A DNA stretch of 7,960 bases from Myxococcales bacterium UBA5297 (lineage in GTDB: Bacteria > Myxococcota > Myxococcia > Myxococcales > UBA5297): positions 50,467 through 58,426 of the forward strand of contig DHSB01000010.1 of NCBI GenBank assembly GCA_002408385.1, written 5' to 3'. The notes beneath the pieces were generated by a model. That model had not been told where the DNA came from. It ran no database searches and worked only from the letters and a program-made list of their open reading frames with translations. The first letter of the stretch is position 1, and each line of letters starts with the position of its first letter. Of this stretch, positions 1 through 7,300 are shown in pieces. The position numbers were made by a program, and so were the translations under genes.

Positions 1-684
1 GCCCCAGTCGAGCAGGACCGTCTCGCCGAACTGCCCGAGCATCACGTTGGCCGGCTTCAGGTCGCGGTGGATGACGCCGCGGCTGTGGGCGTAGGCGATG
101 GCCTTGCAGGTGTCCCAGAACGCGCCGAGCAGGGTGAGCCGCTCCTTCAAATCGCGGCAGTTGCCGAGCTTGTTCGAGAGCGTCTCGCCGTGGACCAGGC
201 GCATCGTGTAGTAGAGCCGGCCGTCGGTGCGCCGGCCCGCCTCGTGGACCGGGACGATGTTCGGGTGCTCGAGCCGGGCCGCGACGCGCGCCTCGAGCAG
301 GAAGCGGCCCTCGGCCTGAGCCGGGGGCGAATCGGGGTCCTGGACCATCTCCTTGAGCGCGACCCTGCGCCCGAGGTGCTTGTCGAAGACGTTGAGCACG
401 CGCGCCTGGCCACCGCGCCCCTCGACGTAGATCTCCTCGTAGCGGCCCGGCTGCTCGGCGCCGACCTCGACGGCAAACGGGAAGCCGAGCGGCAGCGGAT
501 CCATCGCGCCCGTTGCCTCGACCGAGGTGTAGCTCGCCAGCGCGGCCGAGGTCTGCTCGCTGGCGCTCGCCGCGTTCGCCTCGGGTGCCGAGAGCGTCTC
601 GTCGCGCGACGTGCAGGGCCGCTCGGGTCGGGTCGGCCCGGTCGGTTCGTGCAGCTTCGCGGTGTCGCGAGGATGGCGCGCCAA
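1..684 (-). CDS. Hanks-type serine/threonine protein kinase, N-terminal part (3' end cut by window edge)
   Basis: This is a eukaryotic-like protein kinase that would transfer ATP phosphate to Ser/Thr on target proteins. Numbering from the TTG at 684, I see a glycine loop G89-R-G-G-Q-A-R-V96, the VALK lysine K111, the helix-C glutamate E131, the catalytic loop H206-R-D208-LKPAN with K210 and N213, and D226-W-G228 at the window edge. The metal-binding motif is thus DWG, not the usual DFG. Residues 1 to about 80 are a low-complexity Ala/Ser/Thr/Pro tail with no domain I recognise. I chose TTG 684 because GGAGGAG lies just upstream (687-693) and because G/C third positions run from there. The first ATG (504) would discard about 60 codons that look coding. 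The frame is open back to a stop at 847-849. The C-lobe and any sensor or membrane part lie outside the window. Kinase identity is near certain; substrate and signal are unknown. Confidence 0.93.
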   Translation of the reverse strand, partial: MARHPRDTAKLHEPTGPTRPERPCTSRDETLSAPEANAASASEQTSAALASYTSVEATGAMDPLPLGFPFAVEVGAEQPGRYEEIYVEGRGGQARVLNVFDKHLGRRVALKEMVQDPDSPPAQAEGRFLLEARVAARLEHPNIVPVHEAGRRTDGRLYYTMRLVHGETLSNKLGNCRDLKERLTLLGAFWDTCKAIAYAHSRGVIHRDLKPANVMLGQFGETVLLDWG

Positions 685-686
685 AG

Positions 687-693
687 CTCCTCC
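687..693 (-). promoter_or_regulatory. Shine-Dalgarno sequence that fixes the kinase start at TTG 684
   Basis: Read on the minus strand the sequence is GGAGGAG followed two bases later by TTG. The GGAGG core is 4 nt from the start codon, slightly close but within a workable range. It is the best purine-rich site near any candidate start of the kinase, and the change in third-position GC happens at the same place. Confidence 0.6.
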
Positions 694-707
694 GGAGAAC
701 GGTGCCG

Positions 708-735
708 ATTGTCGCACGGCTGGGGGGCACGCCAA
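708..735 (-). promoter_or_regulatory. Candidate sigma-70-like promoter for the kinase gene
   Basis: On the minus strand, TTGGCG (730-735) and GACAAT (708-713) are separated by 16 bp. Each hexamer matches 4 of 6 consensus bases. Transcription would begin near position 701, giving a short leader that holds the Shine-Dalgarno sequence. Matches this weak occur by chance, so this is a suggestion only. Confidence 0.25.
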
Positions 736-886
736 GGCTTCGGCCGAAGAGAACAAGCGCGATCCCGCCCTTCCGCGCGGCCGGAGAGGGCTCGGGAGGG
801 TCCTGCCGGCAGCGAGCGGTCGCGAGGAGGGGGCCGCCGTCCATCGCTACTCTCGAATCGGCCGCGCCTCTCCCGGGTTCCTCGAC

Positions 887-906
887 GGGCGCATGGCCAT
901 GCGCCC
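887..906. repeat. Perfect 20-bp palindrome (possible terminator hairpin or operator)
   Basis: GGGCGCATGG is followed directly by its exact reverse complement CCATGCGCCC. As RNA it folds into an 8-bp GC-rich stem with a GGCC tetraloop. It lies 66 bp past the PBP stop and about 200 bp upstream of the kinase start. There is no T-run on either side, so a canonical intrinsic terminator is not shown. A dimeric regulator site is the main alternative. Confidence 0.55.
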
Positions 907-971
907 CTCACCCAACCTGCGACCGAATCGCGAGGGGTCCGGGCGACGACCGGGCTGTCGGTGCTCGCCGT

Positions 972-3242
972 TCAGCCTCCATCCATCGGCGCGAGCTCGC
1001 GGCCAGGGGCCGGCGCCTCCAGGCCCTCGCCCTCAGCCTCATGAAGCTCGGGATGGGGCAGCCCGCAGCGCGCTTTGGGCTCGCTGCCGGGCAGGAAGGG
1101 CGCGCGCAGCGGCCTGCAGGCAGGCCCCGCGAGCCTGCCGGTCGAGGCGCAGATCCAGCGGTGCGCGAGCTCCACCTCGTCGGCGAAGCCGTCTGCTGGC
1201 CCGCGCAGGGCGAGCCGGCGCATCCACCAGCCCCAGAGCGGAGCGGCCAGCTCCGAGGCCGAATGGCCGAGGCTCTCCGGCTCGTCGCGGCCGAGCCAGA
1301 CCGCGGCGGCGAGGCGCGGAGTCGCCCCCACGAACCAGACGTCGCGCTCCTCGTCGGTCGTGCCGGTCTTGCCGATCGCCGGGCCGTGGTACCCGGGCGC
1401 GCCGTCGAGCCCGCGGGCCGCCGCGCCGCCGGTCCCCGCGGCGATCACCTGGCGCATCAGCTCGCGGGTGAGCGCGGCGGCACTGTTCGAGAGCACCTGC
1501 GGCCCGCGCGCGGGCGGCGAGAGCAGCTCGCGCCCGCGCTGGTCGACCACCTGGACAACCGGCGTGCCCTCGACGCGCCAGCCGCCGTTGCCGATGGCCG
1601 CGGCGAGCTGCGCCATCTGCAGCACCGTCACCTCGCCCTGCCCGAGCGCCAAGCCCATCTCGGCAGGCAAGCGCTCGAGCGAGAAGCCGAACGTGTGGGC
1701 AAAGTCGACCAGCGCCCTCGGGCCGCCCAGCCTCTCGAGCAGCGAGGCAGTGGCGATGTTGCGCGACCAGATCAGCCCGTCGGCGAGCGAGGCGGTCGGC
1801 GTGTATTCGTAGCCCGCGTTGCGCGGCCGCCAGTCGCCCTGCTCGGTGTGGAAGACCCGTGGCGCGTTCGGCTCGAGCGAGGAGGCGGTAAACCGCGGGC
1901 TGCCGTCCTCGAGCGGCGGCTGGCCGAAGGCGAGGGCGTAGACCAGGGGCTTGAAGGCGCTGCCGGCCTGACGAAAGGCTTGCGTCGCGCGGTTGAAGCC
2001 GGTCGCGGTGAGCCCGGCACCGCCCCAGAGCGCGAGGAGCCGGCCGGTCTCGAGATCGAGCAGCACGCCGGCCGACTGCAGCGGCTGGGGGCTCGGCGTC
2101 ACCCGCCGGTCGAACTCGCGCGTCGTCTGCTTGAAGAGCTCTTCGGTCACCCGCTGCGCGCGCAGGTCGATGCCGACGCTGACGACGAGCCCGGCGCCAT
2201 GGATCTGCTGCTCGGGCAGCCGCTCGAAGAGCCAGGCGCGTGCGGCCGACAGGAAGGCCGGATGGCGCTCCTCGAGCGGGGCCGGGGGAACGGTCCTCAC
2301 CGGGCGCCTGAGCGCGGCGCTCACCTCGTAGCCCTGCAGCTTGGCCATGGCGAGCAGGAGCCGGTCGCGGCGCTGCCTCGCCTCGCGGGGATGGCCATCC
2401 GGAGCGAAGCGGCCGGGCGCGGGGAGGATGGCCGCGAGGGTGGCGGCCTCGGCCAGGTCGAGCTCGCGGGCGTCCTTGCCGAAGTAATGGCGCGCAGCCG
2501 CCTGGAAGCCGCAGATGGAGAGCCCGCCGCGCTGCCCGAGGTACGGGATGTCGAGGTAGGCCTGCAGCACGCCGTCCTTGCCGAGGGAGCGGTCTACGGC
2601 AAGCGCCATGACCGCCTCGCGCAGCTTGCGCACCAGGGCGCGCTCGCGTCGGCCGGAGAAGGCCCGCACGACCTGCATCGAGAGCGTGCTGCCGCCCTGT
2701 GCGTAGCCGCCGCGCCGAGCGTTGGTGAGCGCGGCGCGGATCAGGCCGGCGAAGTCGACCCCGGGGTGTTCGCGGAAGCCGCGGTCCTCGGCGGCGATGA
2801 TGGCGTCGACGAGGTGGCGCGGCGCCTCTTCGAGCGGCAGGTGCTCGCGGATCTCCGCGTCCGGACCGACTATCCATCCGAGCAAGAGCGGCTCGAGCGC
2901 AGCGCCGGCCCGCGGCACGACCGTGCCCGTCTTGGCGCAGTACTCGCCCGCGCGAGGACCCGGACAGCGCTCGCGGTAGCCGCGGGCCTTCGCCTCCTCG
3001 ACGAGCCGCTCGGCGGGCTCGGTCAGCGGCACCTGGTCGCTGAAGATGCGGGCGGGAAAGCTCCATCCCCGGTGGACGGATTCGAAGGCGAGGTGCGACC
3101 CGGCCAGCCGCACCCCCTGGCGCCACCAGCCGAGGCCGACCGCCGTCAGCAAGGCCAGCGCCCCGGCGACGAACAGCGCCGAGGCGGCGGTCGCGCGCAA
3201 CAGCAGGCGGCGCCGCCGGGAGGACCGAAGAGGCGTCGCCAA
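972..3242 (-). CDS. Class A penicillin-binding protein (bifunctional transglycosylase/transpeptidase), PBP1b-like
   Basis: This 756-aa enzyme polymerises lipid II into glycan strands and cross-links their peptides at the periplasmic face of the inner membrane. A basic N-terminus (RSSRRRR) precedes one membrane segment at about 13-40. Residues about 60-110 resemble the UB2H-like linker region of PBP1b proteins. The GT51 domain (about 130-290) has E152 in E-D-R-G-F, GGSTL at 183-187 and E209 in RKLRE. The transpeptidase domain (about 390-650) has the active serine in S428-A-F-K431, S493-R-N495 and K625-T-G-T628. A tail with C698, C709 and C726 follows. All catalytic motifs are intact and the length is normal for the family. 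The GT motif reads GGSTLSMQ, nearer the PBP1C form, so the PBP1b assignment is by layout. The start is TTG at 3242 with only a weak purine-rich site upstream; the frame is open back to 3512 without ATG/GTG/TTG. The kinase gene follows 287 bp downstream. Confidence 0.95.
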   Translation of the reverse strand: MATPLRSSRRRRLLLRATAASALFVAGALALLTAVGLGWWRQGVRLAGSHLAFESVHRGWSFPARIFSDQVPLTEPAERLVEEAKARGYRERCPGPRAGEYCAKTGTVVPRAGAALEPLLLGWIVGPDAEIREHLPLEEAPRHLVDAIIAAEDRGFREHPGVDFAGLIRAALTNARRGGYAQGGSTLSMQVVRAFSGRRERALVRKLREAVMALAVDRSLGKDGVLQAYLDIPYLGQRGGLSICGFQAAARHYFGKDARELDLAEAATLAAILPAPGRFAPDGHPREARQRRDRLLLAMAKLQGYEVSAALRRPVRTVPPAPLEERHPAFLSAARAWLFERLPEQQIHGAGLVVSVGIDLRAQRVTEELFKQTTREFDRRVTPSPQPLQSAGVLLDLETGRLLALWGGAGLTATGFNRATQAFRQAGSAFKPLVYALAFGQPPLEDGSPRFTASSLEPNAPRVFHTEQGDWRPRNAGYEYTPTASLADGLIWSRNIATASLLERLGGPRALVDFAHTFGFSLERLPAEMGLALGQGEVTVLQMAQLAAAIGNGGWRVEGTPVVQVVDQRGRELLSPPARGPQVLSNSAAALTRELMRQVIAAGTGGAAARGLDGAPGYHGPAIGKTGTTDEERDVWFVGATPRLAAAVWLGRDEPESLGHSASELAAPLWGWWMRRLALRGPADGFADEVELAHRWICASTGRLAGPACRPLRAPFLPGSEPKARCGLPHPELHEAEGEGLEAPAPGRELAPMDGG

Positions 3243-3244
3243 AT

Positions 3245-3324
3245 GCTTCTTCGACTCCGTCCGGTTCCGCTCACCCTGAGCGCGGTTGCCGACGCGCGCG
3301 CGGCGGGAGCGGAGTCGAAGGAGC
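3245..3324. repeat. 15-bp inverted repeat abutting the PBP start codon
   Basis: Arms 3245-3259 (GCTTCTTCGACTCCG) and 3310-3324 (CGGAGTCGAAGGAGC) are reverse complements at 14 of 15 positions, with one G-U-compatible mismatch and 50 bp between them. The left arm ends two bases from the PBP TTG codon, so in a PBP leader transcript the stem would cover the ribosome entry region. It may be a dispersed intergenic repeat or a leader structure. Confidence 0.5.
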
Positions 3325-3372
3325 CCTCGACCTCGCAGGCTCGGCCACTCGACTTCGCTCGAGGTGAGCGGA
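3314..3372. repeat. Pair of short hairpins, REP-like intergenic element
   Basis: Hairpin one (3314-3331) pairs GTCGA-GG with CC-TCGAC around a bulged A and a 3-nt loop. Hairpin two (3346-3366) pairs CACTCGA with TCGAG-TG around CTTCGC with a bulged G. With the nearby CTCACCCTGAGC (3270-3281) and AGGTGAGCGGA (3362-3372), the words resemble the CTTCGAC...GGTGAGCGG intergenic repeats common in many high-GC genomes. That resemblance is from memory; copy number in this genome is unknown. Confidence 0.4.
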
Positions 3373-3728
3373 GGGGGCGCGCCGAAGCTCGGGTGGTTTC
3401 GCGACAGACCTGGAGTCCATCTACGGCCCCTCGGATCCGTGTGCTCCCTCTCTTGCCGCGGTGCGGCGGGGCCCGCGAGCCGCGGTGAGCGGCGCGGACG
3501 ACTACCGGCAAGTTAGTGAGGGCCCGCAGCGAGGGCCGGGGCGCCTGGCGATGTGTCGCGGGCGCTCGTCTCGAGTGCGCTCGGCTGTCCTTCGAGCGGC
3601 AATAGGAACGAAGCCCGGCAGCCTGGCGAGCGCTCGGCCTGCAGAGCCTGAATCACCCAGCCGTCCGCGCGGGACTGGTACGGACTGAATGGAGAGAGCC
3701 AGAGGCCTCGGCAGCAAAGCCTTCCCTT

Positions 3729-4313
3729 CTGCACGAGGGCACCGCGATCAAGAACATTCGCGCCTACATCGACGAGCAGGTCGGCCCCGGGGCCGACGAT
3801 CGCTTCTTGCGTGAGGTCGATCCGAATTGGACCGGGCAGGTCTACCGCACCACCTGGTACGACATGTACCCCTGCGTCCACGCCTACTCCCAGGCGGCCA
3901 AGGCTCTGGACATTTCGCTTCGCGAGATCATGAAGAGGGCCTCGAAGTACTGCCTGATGAAGGACCTGGGCACGACCGCGCGGGTCTTCCTCACCGTGTT
4001 CGATCCGGTCCCCAAGACCATCCTCGCGCTGTGGCCAAAGATGGCGACCGGCTACATCAACTTCGGCCGCATCGAGATCGTCGAGAACGTGCCCGGGCGG
4101 TTCTCCTTCGACTTCTTGGAGATCCCGGATCCCTCGCCCGACTTCGTCGCCTCGGTGGACGGCTCGATGGAAGGGGTTCTCTTCGGGCTCGTCGAGTCCT
4201 GCAAGCACCGCCCGGTAGGCTATCGGCTCGTCAAGTCGGGCCCCGACCCTCGTAATCCGGCCCACGCCATGTTCCGCTGCGAGCTCACCTACGAGGGACC
4301 GAAGGACAAGTGA
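3729..4313 (+). CDS. Small protein of unknown function, tentatively DUF2378/TIGR02265-like; start uncertain
   Basis: I translate about 194 aa, with no signal peptide or membrane segment, so it is probably cytoplasmic. The first half is mainly helical with a GTAIKN motif near the N-terminus, then a Tyr/Trp-rich stretch (RTTWYDMYP). The second half has LWPKMATGYINFG and ends in beta-like segments (FRCELTYEG). This order resembles the roughly 190-aa myxobacterial paralogue family TIGR02265/DUF2378, whose function is unknown to me; the match is from memory and uncertain. The first conventional start is TTG 3807, but coding-like sequence in frame begins about 26 codons earlier, so I place the start at CTG 3729. 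No Shine-Dalgarno supports it. ATG 3689 is in another frame and would need a frameshift. The gene is divergent from the PBP and converges with the coiled-coil gene 31 bp away. That it is a real gene is well supported by codon use and composition. Confidence 0.75.
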   Translation: MHEGTAIKNIRAYIDEQVGPGADDRFLREVDPNWTGQVYRTTWYDMYPCVHAYSQAAKALDISLREIMKRASKYCLMKDLGTTARVFLTVFDPVPKTILALWPKMATGYINFGRIEIVENVPGRFSFDFLEIPDPSPDFVASVDGSMEGVLFGLVESCKHRPVGYRLVKSGPDPRNPAHAMFRCELTYEGPKDK

Positions 4314-4316
4314 CCC

Positions 4317-4340
4317 GGCAGCCCGCGCGTGGGCCTGTCC
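4317..4340. terminator. Candidate bidirectional terminator hairpin between convergent genes
   Basis: In the 31-bp gap between the two convergent stops, GCCC (4321-4324) pairs with GGGC (4331-4334) around a 6-nt loop. An alternative fold extends to CAGCCC with GGG-CTG and GG with CC through single-base bulges. There is no T-run. The location suits a shared terminator, but the stem is short. Confidence 0.35.
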
Positions 4341-4344
4341 CGTC

Positions 4345-7300
4345 TCATCGACGCTCGCCGCTCGGGTCATCGGGCGGCGCGCTGACCGCCTCCGGAAGCT
4401 CGGCGAGGACCGCCGTGAGCGCCCCGGTCGCTCCGGCCGAGCCTTGCGCTCCGTCGCCGAGGAGCGCGCGCAACCTCTCGGCCTCTTCGCGCAGGGTGGC
4501 GGTATCGGCCCGCGCGCTCGCGAGCGCGGCCTCCAGGTCCTGTGTCTGCAGCGTCGCCTGAGCGCGCTCGGCGCTGGCCTTCGCGAGGTCGGCGCGGGCG
4601 CGCTCGAGCGCCGAGGACGACTCGAGGGCGAGCGCCGCGATCTGCCCGCGTTCGCGCTCCAGCTCCGCCACCCGGTGCCGGGCCGCCTCGAGGGCGGCTG
4701 CCGACTCGGCCTGCGAGGGTGAGGGCCCGGGGTCCGCGGCGGTGCCTCGAGCCAGCGCGTCGCGTTGTTGCTCGACGACGCGGGCAAGCGCCGCGAGCTC
4801 TTCGCGCTGCTTCCGCAGGGCGAGCAGCTCCTGTTCGGCGGCTTCGGCGCGGGCTTGGGCCTCATCGCGGGAGAGCGCGGTCTGCTCGAGCTTCGAGAGC
4901 GTCAGATCGCAGTCGCGCTCGGCCTGCTCGAGGCGCTTCCGCATGTCGTCGCGCACGGCGGACGCTTCGGCCCCGGCCTTCTCGAGCGCTTCGCGCAGGG
5001 AGCGCGACTCGTCCGCAGCCCTCTCGAGCTCGGCGCGCAGCGCGGCGGAGGCTTCGCGTTCGGCGGCGAGCTCGCGACCGCGGGCTTCGAGGGAGCCGCG
5101 CGCCGATTCCGTGGCGAGCGACTGCTGTTCGCGCTCGAGCCGCAGCGATTCGGTCGCCTGGCGCAGCTCGTCGAGCTTGGACTCGGCTTGGGCGCGGGCG
5201 GCCTTCTCGCTCTCTAGTGCGGTGGCGAGCTCGCCTGCGGCGGCGCGTTCCTGCGCGAGGAGGGCCGACGCCTGTGCCCCCTCGGTTTGGAGCGCGGCGA
5301 GGCGCGATCGCATCGCCTCGGTCTCACCCGCGGCTTGCGCTGCCTGGTGTGCCGCAGCGAGCGTCCGCGCCCGCTCGTCGTCGAGCGCTTGGCGGGCCGA
5401 GTCGAGCTGCGCCTGGAGGGCGGCGCGCGCGTGCTCGCTGGCTTCGAGCCCCGCGAGCGCCTCCGAACGCAGCGCCGCGGAGCCCTCGAGGTCCCTTTCG
5501 AGCCGAGCGAGGCGGTCCGCGTGGGTGCCGAGCGCCGACTCCAGCTCGGCAGCCCGCGCGGTCGCGGAGGCTCGTTGCGCGCGGGTGGCAGACAGCTCGT
5601 CGGACAGCTCCGCGACGCGGCCCTCGAGCCTCTGCCGATGCTCGAGGGATTGGTCGACCTCGGCACGGGCCGCGTCGAGAGCGTCGGCGAGCCGTGCGCG
5701 CTCTTCTTCGGCCAATCGAGCCGTCTGTTCGAGCGCTCGGGTCCGCTCGTCGAGCGCGGTGAGCTCGGTCGCCGCGCGGACCAGCTTCGACTCGAGCTCG
5801 GCGCGCGCCGCTTCCAGATCCTGGACGTGCGCGGAGGTCGCGGTCAGCTCGCCTTCGAGAACGCTGCAGGTCGCTCGTTGCTTGCCCAGCTCATCGCGCG
5901 AGGCTTCGAGCGCCTGAGACAGCTCTTCGACGCGGGCGCGGGCCGCATCGCGCTCGGCCCCGGTCGCCTGGAGACGGTTCGCGAGATCGCTGCGGGCCTC
6001 CGCCAGGCTCGCGGCTTCGGCACGCGCGGCTTCGAGCGCCTGGGACAGCTCTTCGACGCGGGCGCGGGCCGCATCGCGCTCGGCCCCGGTCGCCTGGAGA
6101 CGGCTCGTGAGATCATCGCGGGCCTCCGCCACGCTCGCGGCTTCGGCGCGCGCGATCCCGAGCGCCTGCGACAGCTCTTCGACGCGGGTGCGGGCCGCAT
6201 CGCGCTCGGCCCCGGTCGCCTCGAGCCGGCTGGCGAGATCGCCGCGTTTCCCGACCAGGCTCGCGATCTCGGCGCGCGCGGTCTCGAGCGCCTGCGACAG
6301 CTCTTCGACGCGGGCGCGGGCCGCATCGCGCTCGGCCTCGGTCGCCTCGAGTCGGCTGGCGAGGCCCTCGAAGTCCTCGGTCGCCCGGGCGAGCTGCGCG
6401 GCCAGACCATCGCGGGCGGCCTTGAGCTCGGCCACGCGGGAGGTGGCGTCCTGATGGCGAGCGCTCAGCTCACGGGCCGATTCGGTGAGGCGTTCGATTT
6501 CGCCGCGCTTGGTGTCGAGCTCGGCGACGAGCTGCCGGCGCTCGTCGGCGAGCTGAGAAGCCCGCTCGGTGGCCTCGCTTCGCTCCGACTCGACGAGCCG
6601 AAGGTGCGCCTCCAGCCCATCGAGCTCGCAGACCTTCGCGTCGAGCCCCTGCGCGAGCTGGTCGCGGCTCTGGCCGACTTCGTCGAGCGCCTTGGACAGG
6701 CCGAGGTTCTCTTCGACCGCCTCCACCAGGCCGGCGCCGATACTCGAGAGCTCCTCCTCGAGCTCCCGGCTCCAGGCGACGGCTTCGTCACGCTCGGCTT
6801 CAACCTGGCCAGAGCGTGCCGCGAGGGCTTCGAGCTCCTCTGTCCTCGACTGGAGCCGGGTGTCGAGCTGACTCCGCTGCCCTTCGGCCTCGGCGAGCCG
6901 GTTCTCCGTCGCGACGTGCCGCTGCGCGAGCTCTCGAAGCTGCTCGGTGATGGATCCCAACTCCGAGCGCGCGCGGCCGAGCTCGCTCTTCAGCTTGCGC
7001 TGCTCGTCCTCCAGCTCCCGAACCCGCGTCTGGACCGCTTCGAGCGAAGCTTGCCGCTCCTCCAGCTCGACCGTGCGGTCGTTCAATAGATGCTCGAGCT
7101 CGGCGAGGCGTTGGCGCGCGCCGTCGCGTTCCCCCTCCAGCTCTGCTCGCCGGGCTTCGAGCGCGTCCAGCTCGTCGCGGGCCAGCGCGAGCGCCGCCGC
7201 GAGCGAGGCGCGCTCCCTGGATTGGTCCGCGCGCTTCGCCTCGCTCTGCGCCAACTGCGCCGCGAGCGCCTCCTTCTCGCCTCCGAGCTCTTGGAGCCTG

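Larger units (their letters stand above)
685..971. other. Spacer between the PBP stop and the kinase start
   Basis: These 287 bases hold no gene I can support. The kinase frame stays open upstream to 846, but third-position GC falls and there is no ribosome binding site there. The spacer contains a 20-bp perfect palindrome (887-906), a weak candidate promoter and the kinase Shine-Dalgarno sequence. Its length argues that the kinase need not depend on readthrough from the PBP gene. Confidence 0.6.
3243..3728. other. Divergent intergenic region between the PBP and the small plus-strand gene
   Basis: About 486 bases must hold the promoters for two divergent genes. The PBP-proximal third carries the inverted-repeat cluster. 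A 9-bp word GCCGCGGTG occurs twice at 24-bp spacing (3455 and 3479). A short GTCC/GGAC hairpin lies at 3663-3675. I found no convincing -35/-10 pair, sigma-54 site, tRNA or small gene. Open frames here lack ribosome sites and coding-like third positions. Confidence 0.6.

Noticed and set aside
147..911. Minus-strand open frame of 254 codons over the kinase
   Set aside because: It is in a different frame from the kinase whose motifs are plain, and its product is Arg/Ser/Pro-rich noise.
930..950. CCGG/CCGG stem just after the PBP stop as a terminator
   Set aside because: Only four pairs with a 7-nt loop and no T-run; too weak to call.
513..3488. Plus-strand open frame of 991 codons across the kinase start and the PBP gene
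   Set aside because: It is antisense to two genes with intact catalytic motifs, is Arg/Ala/Gly-rich without any domain, and is codon-aligned with the PBP, so it reflects GC-rich codon use.
3689..3814. Short frame from ATG 3689 as a separate small gene
   Set aside because: It has no ribosome binding site, a non-coding-like Arg-rich product, and it overlaps the better supported coding frame. It is kept only as a possible frameshifted start.
3513..4865. Minus-strand open frame of 450 codons
   Set aside because: It overlaps the small plus-strand gene in antisense and the end of the coiled-coil gene out of frame. Its sequence is low-complexity Pro/Arg/Ser without family features.
4542..5917. Two long plus-strand frames rich in Arg or Ser
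   Set aside because: Both overlap the coiled-coil gene in antisense, with compositions dictated by its codons and no recognisable domain.
5897..6363. CRISPR array, because of four evenly spaced direct repeats
   Set aside because: The whole 126-bp period is repeated including the would-be spacers, and it is in-frame coding sequence for a coiled coil.
5287..7089. Plus-strand open frame of 600 codons
   Set aside because: It is the codon-register shadow of the coiled-coil gene. It has no ribosome site and its repeats are only the complement of the 126-bp units.
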